Source: Hydrangea macrophylla (taxonomy: Eukaryota; Streptophyta; Magnoliopsida; Cornales; Hydrangeaceae). Taken from it: a stretch of DNA of 64,000 nt. Location of the stretch: contig CM066994.1 of NCBI GenBank assembly GCA_033977485.1, forward strand, positions 48,447,155-48,511,154, in the 5' to 3' direction. A program made the translations under genes and the position numbers. Shown here in pieces: positions 34,925 to 47,449 of this stretch. Within the stretch, counting starts at the first letter, position 1; every line of letters starts with the position of its first letter. The notes under the pieces are model-generated. The model was given only the letters and a program-made list of their open reading frames with translations, ran no database searches and was not told the DNA's origin.

Positions 34925-35165
34925 CAGGTCGCTCGCGCGGGCCGCTTGTGCTATATGTCTATTTTTTGGTTTTTCTTATTTAAAATTTATAACTGCAAGA
35001 AAACACACAGGTCGCGCGCGTGGGCTGCTCGCGCGATAGGTCGCTCACGCGATATACCTATTTTTCAATTTATTTTCTTAAAAAAATTTATATCTGTCAG
35101 AATCAATACAGATCGCGCGCGCGGGCAGCTCGCTCGACGGGTCGCTCGCGCGATCACGAGTGCGA
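34925..35165 (-). repeat. CGCG-rich cluster in Tekay-like solo LTR
   Basis: Three groups (34926-34952, 35011-35053, 35112-35165) of TCGCGCGAGCG-type words are separated by about 60-base A/T-rich linkers. In element sense one reads TCGCGCGAGCGACCCG, identical over 16 bases to the Athila-like LTR unit at 689-704. Confidence 0.8.
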
Positions 35166-36887
35166 GTTCATGTAGAGACTTCATCTTCTTCGTGGGTTTT
35201 CCCCTGTTTTCAGTTTTAAGGCCTTTTTTTGACCTATTTTGCAATTCAGAAGCATACATGACAAATAATATATGAATCTCTTCATTTTTCTACAAGGATT
35301 AAGAATCTATTATCAATTTAACACAAATCGAAACGTAGCTCTCGAATTTTACGAAAAATTGAGAGACGTCAAAACTTCGTTTCTTATATAAGTCGCGATA
35401 CGAATGAGGTAGGCTCTAATATTTAAACCGTAGCTTCAATGAAATATAATCTTTCAAAATCATCTCTAAAAACTCGTTTTGGTTAAGTTTGGAAAATCAT
35501 CATTTTTGAGCTTCAAGCTTTCATACGAAATTAACAATGGTGATTTATAATTCTATCAATACAAATAGTAAACTAAGCATGGAATACATTCTAAGTGAGT
35601 TCTAAATACTCACTGTGATAGAAGATAGAAGTTTTGTTGAGAAAGAATCAAGAATTAAGAGCACCCAAACCAAGCTTTGGCTATGGAGTTAATGGAGTTT
35701 TCTCTCTCCATAAATTCTGTAAGTTCTCTTCTCTCTCTCTCTCTGAAACTCTCTATATCAGTTTGTAACAAAGTCCAGAATGAGTGTGTGTGAGAGTTCT
35801 ATATGTGTTTTATAGACTTGAATGTCTTGGAGCCCAAGAACCATCTCACATACTCAACAAATTGAATGGATTTACAAATTAGTTTATACCCATTACACAT
35901 ATGAGCTGATATATACATACGTATGTATATAATCAGATTATAGGGTTCAAGTATAAGGACTAGGGGCCATATAGAGGTGTTTGGCAAAGTAGTTATAAGG
36001 CACAAGCACAACACATATAACATAAGTAAAGCCAAACAAGGCACTAACAAGTTGCCTAGGAATCACTTTGGTTGTTTGGGAAAACAACTTATGGCACTAA
36101 GATTACACACGCACAAAAGCAATACCTAAACAAGACATAGACAATGATTAGTTGCCTTAGATGGAAAAGCACATGTCACATCTTGATTGGTGGAGAATCC
36201 CATATTGTGGGAGTTCATCGCTGTACGAACAGTTATGAACATAAACTGGTATTTTCGCGGCGCAGTGCTCACCACAAAAATACAGAAAATTCATTTTAAT
36301 GTAAGAAATGATTTTCCAGTTTTATAAAAATACCGTTTGAGTTAAAAGAAAATGTTTCCACCGTTTTGAATGTACAGATTTGAAGTCTAACACAGGTATC
36401 ACTAAATTTATAAAAATTATGGTTTGATCCCAACAAGAATTTCGATATGAAATAAAACAAGTAATAAGATCTAAAACAAGAGAATTGAAATTAAAATAAA
36501 AACAGGAATACAGATTAAATATGGAAATGCAAAATTAAAATTAAATGAAATTACAGGTTGTTACATACTCCATAGAACGTTAATGGATGTGCATGGTAGA
36601 TGGTTAGGTCACTGTGGATTCGTGTGATCCCAACGCCTTTCTTTTATAAGTCAAAACCCGTTTTAATATTGCTTTAGTTCATTAGCTCATTGCTAGTTTA
36701 ATTTAGCCGCTTTATTTGTAGTAGTTGTTAATTTGTGGAACTTTGTGTTCTACAATTCATTCAAGTTATTGATTTTTTCTTTTTAATTTGAGTTTAATCT
36801 AAGTAAGTACTTTTTTACCTTCTTTATGGGATCGACCTAGTCTTACCAGATTACTACTTGCACGATCGTTTACACGTGAACGCATCA

Positions 36888-38378
36888 CAAGAGCGCACAT
36901 ACTTATTTTCGTGTCACATGACCACTGGGTTCTTTAACTCTGCTTGTCTTGTACGCACTTGCCGACACTACCTCACGCACAGTCTCTTCTTGGGTACAGA
37001 CAACCTCTTGATAGAGTATGTCATCTGTGCAGCCTCTACTTGGGTCCGTCAAGGGCAGCTTCTTGATTGGGTCTGTCATCTGTGCAGCCTTTATAGGTCT
37101 GTCATACATGGTTTTTTTTAAAATTAAATTCTAACCCATTATTTAGGCCTTCATCATCGCTTTTGAATGCGTTCGCCTTCTCACGCCCAGATGTGATTGA
37201 TCCAACCGAGCTCTGATACCATGTTGAAATTTTAGTGGGTGCACTTGCAGAAGTTTTGTTGCAAGATGAACCCAAATGCAAATTCTTCGTATAATCAAAA
37301 AAGTCATTTACATGGGCAGATAGAGGAAGGACCCTCTGTTGAAGGTCTCACCTAAAGTGAGAAAGAGTGGGTGTACATGTTTAATGTACTACAAGAATCT
37401 TCTAGATATCCCACTTAGACATATTCTACCCTTAAGACAAATCTAGAGACATATCTATAGACACTCCATTTTGACCCACCAGAAAAAGAAGTTGACTGTC
37501 ATAGGGAGGCCGATTGGGCACGTAAACCAAGGAGGAAAAGGCTGGAAACCAACAAGAAGCATCAAAAAGTCCTATCAGGCATGACTAAATGAAAATACAA
37601 GGAAAAACAGGAATTCTGCAACTTGAATCAGTCCAACCGGACAACCAGAGTAGAAACGACAGTTGATCGAAGTTTGAAGGGTCAACCGGCAAAGACAAGG
37701 GCAATTGGGTCATTTTTTTTAATTTTAGAAATCCCCAATTCAGCCATACTGATTTTAAGAGGACGTCAATACAATTCCAGATCTTTTTGAATCATGTAAA
37801 TTAGACGCACAAATCAAAAGATATTAACGATCAAAGCTCAGGAAGATTGGATGGCCAAGATCAAAAGTTACACCATATCCCACACACATGGGATAATCTC
37901 CCATTTAGGATTATCCTTATAAAAGGGAAGCTTTCCCTCTTTTATTTCGTCAGGCTCCAGTCCCTCATTTTAAGGTTGTTTGATAAAAAAAAAAAAGAGA
38001 AAGGATTAGATATAGAGTCTGATATACTATAAGAACTGATAAGATAAAAAAAATGTAAACTTCCTCTTTTACCCTTATTCCTTTGAGGAATTACTTATTT
38101 GCCATTCAATTCTCTTTCTCCTGCGGTCTGTTCGCCTCACAAAATTGCAATTAAATACAGAAGTGAATCAGGGTGTTTTAGTCATTTTAGGTCTGCCTGG
38201 TAAATGGGCACTAACCTACCTTTCATGCCTCCGCGTATAACACCTGCTGACCTGCAGCAGGAGAAACAACAGCCGCATCAAATTCCCGACGACCACACTG
38301 ACTAATTTTTTGTTTGCTCATTCTCTTCCTCTTTGTCGTTCTGTCTCACTGGATTTTATTCAGTCTCTTTTTTGTTCT

Positions 38379-38421
<43 letters not shown>

Positions 38422-38580
38422 GTCGTTAAACTCCTCTTCTTCTCTACTATCTCAGTGGCTACCGACCCCCCTGCATATTTCTGCACCATATTTCCTCTCC
38501 GATCACTGTTGAGTTTGGTAAGATTTTTACTCCCTTTTCTTTCACCTTTTGCTAATAGATCTATGTTCAAGTGATTGGGG
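36888..38580. other. unassigned sequence with a Copia-type primer-site remnant and CT repeat
   Basis: No gene is supported. 36980-37105 contains imperfect repeats around 'gtcatctgtgcagcct'. At 37209-37224 'gctctgataccatgtt' is the reverse of a tRNA-iMet primer site followed by a TG..., suggesting a decayed Copia-type LTR edge at about 37223 on the minus strand; its other end was not found. A (CT)n run lies at 38381-38410, followed by a possible splice donor 'ttggtaagat' (38516-38525). ORFs across the CT repeat are artefacts. Confidence 0.35.
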
Positions 38581-38590
38581 GTTTCAAATA

Positions 38591-38843
38591 CTCCCTCCGT
38601 CCCATTTTATGTGTCCATCTTTCCTTTTTGGGATGTCCCAAAATTGTTGTCCACTTTCCTAAATTAGTATGCTAATTATACTTAGTTTTCCAAACTACCC
38701 TTCCTTGCAATCAATACCAAAACAAAATAAAAAAAGAAAGTGCAATGATTATGGGCAATTGTGGAAAGTAGGTGTAGATTCTTTTTATCCCCCTTAAATA
38801 GTTGGATTCCCCAAAATGGACACATAAAATGGGACGGGGGTAG
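38591..38843. mobile_element. Stowaway MITE
   Basis: A 253-base element begins CTCCCTCCGTCCC and ends with its slightly changed complement (GGGACGGGGGTAG). Terminal inverted repeats of about 30 bases continue through TTTTATGTGTCCA, and TA duplications lie at 38589-38590 and 38844-38845. These are the hallmarks of Stowaway elements moved by Tc1/mariner transposases. It has no coding capacity. Confidence 0.92.
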
Positions 38844-41800
38844 TATGTGATTAGGTTCTTTGTTTCTTACACCTGAAATTGAAGATTCTTCGAGGTAATA
38901 TTTCCCCATTTTCATTGTTTTTTCCCCCCTCATTTTCTTGCATCATACAAGGCAATTGTGTTTATTTAATTCAAATTGAGGAGAAGTTTTGCTGAATGAT
39001 TTGGTTGTGGCCTCTTCATTTGTTTGCCCTATTGTTAAAATCACATCATCATGAAACCCAATCCCCTCCTTCAGTTCCCTCTCCGTTTGTCAAGGAGTTC
39101 AATTCCTTCCTCTATTTTCAGCACCATACAACTCAGAAGTTTAGGGATCTTGAACTCACCATTCTGAAAAATCCATCAACAGAAGCTCTTCAAATTCAAT
39201 TTCAACTAGCATGTATCCCGCACGATGTGCAGGTACGGTGTTTCTCTAATAATGAAACATTAACAAAAAAATATAATTATTAGTAAAAAAAAAAGAAAGA
39301 AAGACATACAACATCTTCGTCAAAGTGGACATAGCATGCGAGACGATCACAAATAAAATAGGATTTGAACAACATTATAGGTCTTAGGACCGGGTTAGAT
39401 TGTTTAAGGTATGATTTCATAGCAAGACTTGGGTGACACGTCTTACTTAGTTTATGTCAAAACTTTAAGCTTGCTTTGAATTGGTCAAGAATTCAACAAA
39501 GAATTAAATTGGCAGTAGGACTATTGTGGGGTCACTTCAACATCCTCCAATCACAATCCAGCAGATCCATTACCACATAAATTTGAAAAGCATTTGGGAT
39601 GAAAATTTTGAGAAAGAATATCACCAGTAGAATATTTATTGGGTGCGCGGGCTGTTATATTCACGGTACGTGTTCCACAACATCCATGTTCGTCAACATG
39701 ACCAAAAGATTTATTTAATCACAAAAAACAAGTAACTTGCACATCCAAGAGCTGGGAAACCAATGGGTTGTAAAACTCAAAAAGTATCAGTCATATATGG
39801 TCCCAATTGGCGGTGACGTCCCCATCATTTTAACGACTCCTTTCATATAAAATGATATGGGTAAAATGCTATGGGAATACAAATGTTCCATTCGATTTTA
39901 GGAAACAGCTAAACATACTCTTACGACTCACCCGGTTGCTATAACTCATTTTATCACCCAAGAGAAAACCTAGAACACTTCAAAGTTGAACTTTAGGTGT
40001 CATCTGTATTTACCTCAACGAACACATACATTGAAACATACATGACTTCTGCAGTGACAACTTTAGACAGAATCACACTATGTAGTGTATATATACATAT
40101 CACAAATCAATCAACACTGATTTAAGTAACCATAGAATTGCATATCATAAAAACATAAAACAACAATCTATTCTAAACTTACTTTACTTTGGCTGTAATT
40201 ACGCTATTTACAGCTATCAGTACTAAAATTAAAAAACTGATAAACTAATGTAGTGAAGATAATAGGAAATATGGAAAGTCATACAATTTCTTCAAACTCT
40301 TTGCCAATGACAATCCACATTAGGCTACCTCCGAATCTAAAATTACACAGCTATGTAGTCATTCTCTCAACTATTAGATCAAATAAGTACCAAAATTTGC
40401 GAAACACGCGGCAAAATAGAAAATTTGGGTTTCGGAACAGAGTTGAAATTGGGATGCTTCGAAGCATTGTTTTGAAGCTGCAAAAACTGTGTCACACAAA
40501 CAACACTTTAATTTCAGTGCTTTGGTTAAACCTGTCTCCAAAAGTCTCCAAATTCTAAACCAGTATGGAGTTTAGGTGTACCGATACCAAGCCCCATTAC
40601 CCATTATCGCTTTTGTTCGAACCATCACTAACCTTTCACAGCGCTTGTGCAGGGCTCTCGTTGTGAGCTCGTCTGGTCACAAAATTGAATCTTGTGTTAC
40701 TCTTAGGCTAAAAAAGAAATATCTGTCAAACAGATAAATATATATAACTGATTTGTTAATGATTCACAAACTGGTACTTAGCCTTTCCAAACCGACTTTA
40801 GTTTTCAAAAAGTTTATTAAAATGCTTTCGAATAAGAAATCTTACACTGCAGACATAGATAACACGAATACACTCGTTTGTGTGCCATGCACGGGAAATT
40901 AACAAAAAATAGAAGAAATTAAAACTTTAAATAAAAGAGATAAAAAATAATGATATAATTTAGCTTCCAAATAACTTAAAAATTCTACCACATATATTGG
41001 GGGAGTGGTCAGTGACACTACATGCCACAACTGATTGGGTCATTTACCGAACACCTAAAATACATCATTACATGCAAGTAGCCAATTTCTTAGAAAGTTG
41101 CATTTGAATGAATTGAACCTCAATACTTTAAAAATTGCTCAATGAACCATAAAGCCTAAAATGAGAAGTTAATTTAATAAAAAGTGGGTGCCATAACAGT
41201 TAAGGGAACACCAAAAGAGATTCCACCCTCTAGGAGATTTGGACTGATCATATTGTTTCAAAACAAATCATGATGATAGGATGTTAGTTTCACTTATTCT
41301 AGCATTCTGGTAAACAATACTCACTTTTCCTTCTAATTTTTGGAAAGATCAATCTCTAAATTGTTAGAATGTCCATAATGCAAATACCCATAAAATTCTT
41401 ATACTAATCAAATAGGAATAGGGGAAGAAAAATCTGGAATAGCCAATCACCTAAATTGCAAACTAAAAATTTTCTTACCAAAAAAACACTTTAGCCCAGA
41501 TGGAAGATAGGGGGACCTGGGCACAGTAGCTTCAACTCTTGAATCACTAAACTCTATAAAACAAATTGTCTCAATCCTCGGGTGTTATCACAAAATCCAA
41601 ATACCAAGCCAAGATGCCACGTCCTAGTTCGATATCTTCCAATTTGATGTTCAAACCATCAACCTCCGGTTCCGCAACCTCTAGTTTCAATGTGGCGTTA
41701 GATTGAAATTTATTTTGAAGAAAACCCCAGTTTGGAAAACCCTAATGTATCGATTTGGGTTTGAGGCAACCCCAAAATCAATTCAACAACCTGAAAAATC

Positions 41801-41933
41801 ATCAGATTAATTTTTAAAAAAAAACAAAATCAAATAGTAAACAAATAAATAAATCAAATCCAGAGATTAATCAAAAATCCATAGAGCGGAGAAAATTTAT
41901 CTAAATAGTAATCAAAATCACATGATTCGAATA

Positions 41934-41979
<46 letters not shown>

Positions 41980-42096
41980 GGGGAGAGGGAGACAGAGAGA
42001 GAGAGAGAGAAAGGGGGGAGGATCAAAGAAGAACAGAGCAATAGAGATTAGTTACCTACTTTATAGAAGCCTTTTCGATGAGCTTTTGACGAACAT
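38844..42096. other. low-copy-looking non-coding sequence, possible gene fragment
   Basis: No gene can be supported. The longest frame (38996-39283, MIWLWPLHLF) holds a charged, non-repetitive stretch up to a possible donor CAG|gtacgg at about 39231 and could be an exon, but I recognise no domain. A (CA)n run (41935-41976) followed by (GA)n (41977-42010) is near the right end. Read on the minus strand, 42000-42096 is CT-rich and looks like a leader. Confidence 0.3.
41935..42010. repeat. (CA)n-(GA)n compound microsatellite
   Basis: About 42 bases of CA repeat pass directly into a G/A-rich repeat with 'ggggga' interruptions. It is perfect over most of its length and likely length-variable. Confidence 0.95.
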
Positions 42097-44633
42097 GTGA
42101 CTGTGGATATCGCAGGTTTTCAAATTTTACCCACTTTTAAAACAAATATTTTTCAAATTCAAAGAGTCGCCACTTAATTTTAAAAAGGAAAATTAAGAAA
42201 CCATTTTAAAGAAACTAATCTTTTGCGAAACCAAAGATAAACTGGGTCCGGGGATTATGGAATGAAAGGGGAAGGAGCCCGGCAGACTAAAACACCCCCT
42301 TTCATCCTATCTCACGATAGGCCTCTACTCAACATCCTTTTTAATCAAATTATTAATCTAAGCATGCCCTCAATTAATAAATATATACATATACATCACA
42401 CAAGCATATTGGAAATGGTGTAAAATTGCTAACGACAAAATATCATTCATAAGCCACGTAATACAAGTAGCAAACAACATGATATGCAATAGAGAACTAG
42501 AAAACATACCCGGGATCCAGCCGCGAATATCAAACGTGCAATGCATGCGAGAACAAAATAAACCTAAGAAAGGTCTCTAACACATATATACACATAAGGC
42601 AAAACCTAGGCTAAGGTGTCGCACATGGAGTCGAAAATCAATATAAATCAAAAATGGAATTAAACTAGAGAAGAGTTGAGGAATTGTACCTCAAATGCGC
42701 TACAAAACAAAGGTTAGTACACATGCCTTAGACAAGATATAATATCAAAGAGTAATTAATCCTAAGTCATGTTCAATTAAATTCAACTAAGTCCAACTTT
42801 ATCCAAGAACTAGTTCTAACTATAAGCATCAATGTACATGAATGAATGAATGATTATGAACAAGGATGAGACATGAACTTATTCACTAATTTGGATCACT
42901 TAGCCTCTGGGTTTAGTCTAAATTATCATTATTCAAAAACATGGTTTGAGTCCTAAGCCAATAGGAGACCATTTGAGTTGAAATAAATAAGATTAGACAA
43001 AAACAGGAGCAGTTTTTTATAAATTACAGAGAGCAGACCAAACGTTCAAAAATGGAAATAAAATACTTCCAATGGTTGGATCTGAATGATTTTTGGATAT
43101 GTTATGCCTCTGTGAGTCTAGTTTCTAACCCAAAAAGAAAATCAAGGTTTCAACGGTTAGATCTCCGGGAATACTGAAAATACTAGACCTCACTCAGGAT
43201 TTTGCAACTCTCTGTCCAGAGATCTTGTATGATTTTTTTAAAATAGCAAACAAATCCGAATTGCTTCATTCTCTTTAGGGAATCCTCCTAACACATTAAG
43301 GTTCTTAGAAAAAATTATTAAAGGTCATGAAAACTTGGTTAGAGTTCTGATCCATCAATTTTAAAACCGGTTTGCTGTTCTGAAACTTTGGACAAAGAAT
43401 TGCTTATTTGGAAATTATAAACCCAAACCATCCTAAGTATGGGATCTTATCAAAATAACAATCACAGAGGTACTCATATGAGTTATGAACACCCTCCAAT
43501 TGGTCTCATCCCATTCCAATGGACCATGATTTTATGAAAAAATCTTTGATCACAAAGGGTTTAAGGATTCACTGCACCAATATTGAATTAATGTTCATAC
43601 CTTAAAACCAACTTGATCCATGATCCTACAAAGGACTAGAACCAAGCATGGTTTTGATTATTGGGACAAAATAATGTTATAGGATAATGTTTATAGATTT
43701 AACCTTGATGGATTCTTATCATAGATCTCATAGTTGGAGATCTATCAAGAAAATCCTAAGGTCTTACTTATTTCAAATATAGACTATGAAAATCTACATC
43801 CAATTCTTCTCTCAAGTACATGATCATGGAAGAATATAGAGTCAACTTATTCTCCTCTCAAGTTAATGGTCCTTGGAGATTAAATGAGACTATGATTTAC
43901 ATAAACCTCTATGGAACATGGAGTGAATTCCATAAGATTCATAGTGAGATCCCCTAGCCATGAGTTAAGACTTGTATCTCACTAACTATGGATAGATATG
44001 ACCATGATCAACCTTAGTCTCCATATAAATCATAGGATCATAGGGGACTAGAGGATCAAACTCAAGAGGATCCAATGAGATATTAAAGATCTCATGGATC
44101 TCAAAAGAAAAATAGAGACAAAGAGAAATAGAATCAAAGTTTACTTGAAGAAAACCAAATGAAGATCCCTTCACAAACTAGTTTTGTTTTAAACCTAAGG
44201 CTCTTATTTAGATCCAAATCAATGAAAGCAAGTAGAAATTCAATCACAATTCTATGTGGTGTGTGATGAAATGAGGTGGTAAGAGAGGTTTTGAAAATGT
44301 GTAAAAGTCCTAGATCTATGAATTGTGATTGAATTATATATAATAAGTATAGGGATAAGGATTTAACCTCTAGATCTTCTCAGGATTTGATTGATTTAGA
44401 GAGATCCAAGCCTTACAAGCAATGCTCTTCTTCTTCTTCCTTGAAGCTTCAAGGTTCTTCAATGGAGATTTGAGGAATTTGGATGAATTGGGTAAGATTT
44501 CTATGGGGTCTTGGGGTTTCTCTCTCTATATTTCTCTAAGAACAAACTACTTCTTCAAAATTTAGCCTCTCTCCTTTAGATTCAAGTCTCTCTCCCAAGA
44601 TTCAAGTCTCCCACCCAAAATGAGATAAAATGG

Positions 44634-44647
44634 GGCTTTTTATAGAC
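44634..44647 (-). promoter_or_regulatory. TATA box of family B LTR
   Basis: Minus-strand GTCTATAAAAAGCC is a strong plant TATA box, conserved in the other LTR (57254-57267) and, as 'gtctataaaa', in the solo LTR (10208) and interrupted LTR (13480). It defines the U3/R border just downstream. Confidence 0.75.
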
Positions 44648-44821
44648 TTTCATTATCTTAGGGGCTAAGATAAGGGTAGATAGGTCAATTAGGGATGGTG
44701 GGAGCATGGTTTGCATGACCTAGGAGTAGTAAACACGTACACAAAAAACGGCATCGTTTGGTACATTCATTTGATCAAAGATTGAAAAAGAATTTTGACT
44801 TAAAAATGCAAATTAGCCCAG

Positions 44822-44955
44822 GCCGGCACTCGATGAGATGAAACGGCACTCTCTGAGTGCCGCGCGGCACTCTCTGAATGCCGGACGGCATTCAGTGAGT
44901 GCCGCAGCGGCATTCACTGACTGCCGTTCGGGCACTTTGAGTGCCGCTGCACAGC
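44822..44955 (-). repeat. cluster of GGCACTC/GAGTGCC hairpins upstream of TATA
   Basis: Five adjacent short inverted repeats with arms CGGCAYTC and GARTGCCG, for example CGGCACTCTCTGAGTGCCG, occupy about 130 bases, 180-310 bases upstream of the TATA box in element sense. They recur in the other LTR at 57442-57575. The region does not align with the other family B LTRs in the window, so it is a subfamily-specific U3 insert. Confidence 0.85.
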
Positions 44956-45626
44956 AATCCAGCACTATTCACAGCAATTCAGCACCTTAATTTCATTTAA
45001 GTAAATGTCGTTTAATTTATGTATTTACTTAAGATATTAAATGTAATTAAGGAAATACCCCCCATTTGGATTCAATAAAAATATCTAGAAAATCAAAATC
45101 CTTAAGGAAAAAAAGTCAACTCTCCCTCCGAAGGCAAAATTTCGATTTTCTGCACGATTCTTCTTAAAAGCCTTTCAATTTCACCATGATTCCTTTCATT
45201 TAAAAATTCTAAAAAATCATTTCTAGCATAAGGGAGACCCAATGAACAATTACCGGGACTTTTCATCTTGAAATTCGAAAATTTTACGATTGACTCCCTT
45301 TTGACCCGTTGACTTTTCACTGGGTCAACTGTTGACTTTTTCTTTCAGGGTTCATGCTGAATTACTCTCTTTTTGAAAATGATTTTAAGATGCTCCGAGA
45401 ACATTGTCGCATTCCTATACGTGTTCAAAACTCATGGGCTACAAGGTGACGAGTAGATGAGAATTTTGGTCTTTTGACTGAAAATGGTGATTTTGAACCG
45501 AGATTCTTCTAGGAAGAGAGTCAGATTGCTTGTAAGAGTCTTGATTTCGTCGAGACATATTCATCATTGATCTCCAGAGGTAAATCCCCCTAAGTTTAAT
45601 AGTTTGGTCAAATTGGGGTGTCTACA

Positions 45627-45639
45627 GTTTGCCCCTCTT
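45627..45639 (-). other. polypurine tract of the 16 kb element
   Basis: Minus-strand GAAGAGGGGCAAAC abuts the LTR start TGTAGACACC. Its AGGGGCAAAC core recurs three times inside the element at 51322-51475. Confidence 0.85.
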
Positions 45640-46074
45640 CGGCAGAGCTTGTGAAGCAACGCGTATCACAAGTGAATGTCGAAGCCTGTGTGAAGACAAG
45701 CTTTTGACCGGGCTATTGAACTTAGGTAAAAACAAAACGCGTTGCAAAAACATTTGCGGAGACGGTCAGTGCTGGTCGTGCTCAATGGTGAGCTGCCTAC
45801 GTATCCCGACGGGAATCAGACCAGGACGTAGTTCGGGTAAGGGATAACGCACAAATGCAAATAATCACACGGATGAATGCTCTTATCTTATCGTGATGCA
45901 CATGCTCATGCAATTTTATATCTTATGCTCCCAAACGTGATGATCCCGAGTCACGTTACTTTTTCTATTATCAGAAATGCACCCTATACATTGAATTATC
46001 CTATTATGATACCGTCCTACTCTAGGAACATCATGATTGATGTATACACATTTCACATGCGTATGAGAATCGTC
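45640..46074 (-). other. non-coding interior next to the polypurine tract
   Basis: No supported ORF. At 45791-45834 it holds the motif CTACGTATCCC...GGGAATCAG...ACGTAG, one of three copies in this element. Confidence 0.6.
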
Positions 46075-47262
46075 TGATTGACTGAGATGCGCCCTGCGCC
46101 TTATACTCCATAGCCAAGTCAGGTAGTACGCTGAAAGATTGAGCCGCTTCATGCCTTACGCTCCATAATCTTCCAAAATCATCTGATCAACTAAGTCGAA
46201 TCAGGTAGCACGCTGAAAGATTGAGCCGCTCTATGCCTTACGCTCCATAATCTTCCAAAATCATCTGATCGACTAAGTCGAATCAGGTAGCACGCTGAAA
46301 GATTGAGCCGCTTCATGCCTTACGCTCCATAATCTTCCAAAATCATCTAATCGGCTAAGCCGAATCAGGTAGCACGCTGAAAGATTGAGCCGTTCTATGC
46401 CTTACGCTCCATAATCTTCCAAAAATCATCTGATCGACTCCATAGCCGAATCAGGTAGCACGCTGGAAGATTGAGCCGCTTCATGCCTTACACTCCATAA
46501 TCTTCCAAAAATCATCTGATCGGCTAAGCCGAATCAGGTAGCACGCTGAAAGATTGAGCCGCTTCATGCCTTACGCTCCATAATCTTCCAAAAATCATCT
46601 GATCGGCTAAGCCGAATCAGGTAGCACGCTGAAAGATTGAGCCGCTTCATGCCTTACACTCCATAATCTTCCAAAATCATCTGATCGGCTAAGCCGAATC
46701 AGGTAGCACGCTGAAAGATTGAGCCGCTTCATGCCTTACACTCCATAATCTTCCAAAATCATCTGATCGGCTAAGCCGAATCAGGTAGCACGCTGAAAGA
46801 TTGAGCCACTCTATGCCTTACGCTCCATAATCTTCCAAAATCATCTGATCGACTAAGCCGAATCAGGTAGCACGCTGAAAGATTGAGCCGCTTCATGCCT
46901 TACGCTCCATAATCTTCCAAAAATCATCTGATCGGCTAAGCCGAATCAGGTAGCACGCTGAAAGATTGAGCCGCTCCATGCCTTACGCTCCATAATCTTC
47001 CAAAATCATCTGATCGACTAAGTCGAATCAGGTAGCACGCTGAAAGATTGAGCCGCTCTATGCCTTACGCTCCATAATCTTCCAAAATCATCTGATCGGC
47101 TAAGCCGAATCAGGTAGCACGCCGAAAGATTGAGCCGCTTCATGCCTTACGCTCCATAATCTTCCAAAAATCATCTGATCGACTCCATAGCCGAATCAGG
47201 TAGCACGCTGAAAGATTGAGCCGCCCTATGGCTTACGCTCCATAATCTTCCAAAATCATCTA
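46075..47262 (-). repeat. tandem array, about 14 copies of an 82-86 base unit
   Basis: Each unit contains 'cctta(c)gctccataatcttccaaaatc', 'aggtagcacgctgaaagattga' and an inverted repeat between them. The inverted repeat is TCGGCTAAGCCGA in some units and TCGACTAAGTCGA in others; one-sided variants also occur. Two units have 'gactccatagcc' instead. The first unit is partial. The array has no open frame of note. Confidence 0.95.
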
Positions 47263-47449
47263 ATAAGCGCAGATTTGTTTGCAGAAACCAAAGATGCAAA
47301 TGTGTCATTTCACAAGGCAAAGTCAATGTCGACTTGATTTAACTCCTGACTCCTATTTTTTTGGAGTTACTTTCTTTTTCGAGGTTTATTTTCAAATTTC
47401 CCTAAATCTGGGAGCACTAAGATGCGTATCCACTTTCATCTCTAGAATT

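Larger units (their letters stand above)
33677..36565 (-). mobile_element. solo LTR related to the Tekay family
   Basis: A 2.89 kb LTR reading TGTCACGCCCCGACG to GGTTGTTACA on the + strand, with target duplication TACTC at 33672-33676 and 36566-36570. Its ends and overall plan match the Tekay LTR (14753-17240): a repeat array (34342-34640), a CGCG cluster (34925-35165) and a minus-strand TATA region (about 35800-35815). The middle is too diverged to be the same subfamily. No interior adjoins it. There is no supported ORF. Confidence 0.93.
28183..36887 (+). mobile_element. decayed Athila-related element lacking its 5' LTR
   Basis: This segment has a broken ORF, a long 3' non-coding region, a polypurine tract (32403-32412) and a 3' LTR (32413-36887, holding a solo LTR). 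The ~100-base block before the polypurine tract matches the Athila-like element at 7436-7545, which links it to that lineage. No 5' LTR or primer site is found between 25625 and 28925. The left boundary is the point where family B similarity stops, so it is a breakpoint, not a natural end. Confidence 0.65.
32413..36887 (+). repeat. 3' LTR of the decayed Athila-related element, with solo LTR inside
   Basis: It starts TGTGACAAGTG and ends GAACGCATCA after 'gggatcgacctag', the usual end of Athila/Tat LTRs. The LTR proper is about 1.58 kb once the inserted solo LTR is set aside. CGATCGATCG-type palindromes sit at 32660-32750 and 33245-33370. With no second LTR in the window, the ends are inferred from the polypurine tract and TG...CA rule. 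Confidence 0.65.
42102..45626 (-). repeat. 3' LTR of the 16 kb family B element
   Basis: On the + strand it runs TGTGGATATC to GTGTCTACA. It contains the inverted repeat ATGAAAGGGG / CCCCTTTCAT (42262-42271 and 42296-42305), a minus-strand TATA box (44634-44647) and a GCACTC hairpin cluster (44822-44955). A 62-codon frame at 43986-44174, repeated in the other LTR, has no coding features. Confidence 0.96.

Noticed and set aside
38314..38574. 86-codon frame over the CT repeat
   Set aside because: Composed of Leu/Ser repeats from (CT)n; more likely leader or promoter sequence.
43986..44174. 62-codon frame present identically at 56606-56794
   Set aside because: The duplication is simply the two LTRs of one young element; the frame has no domain and is not conserved in the other family B LTRs.
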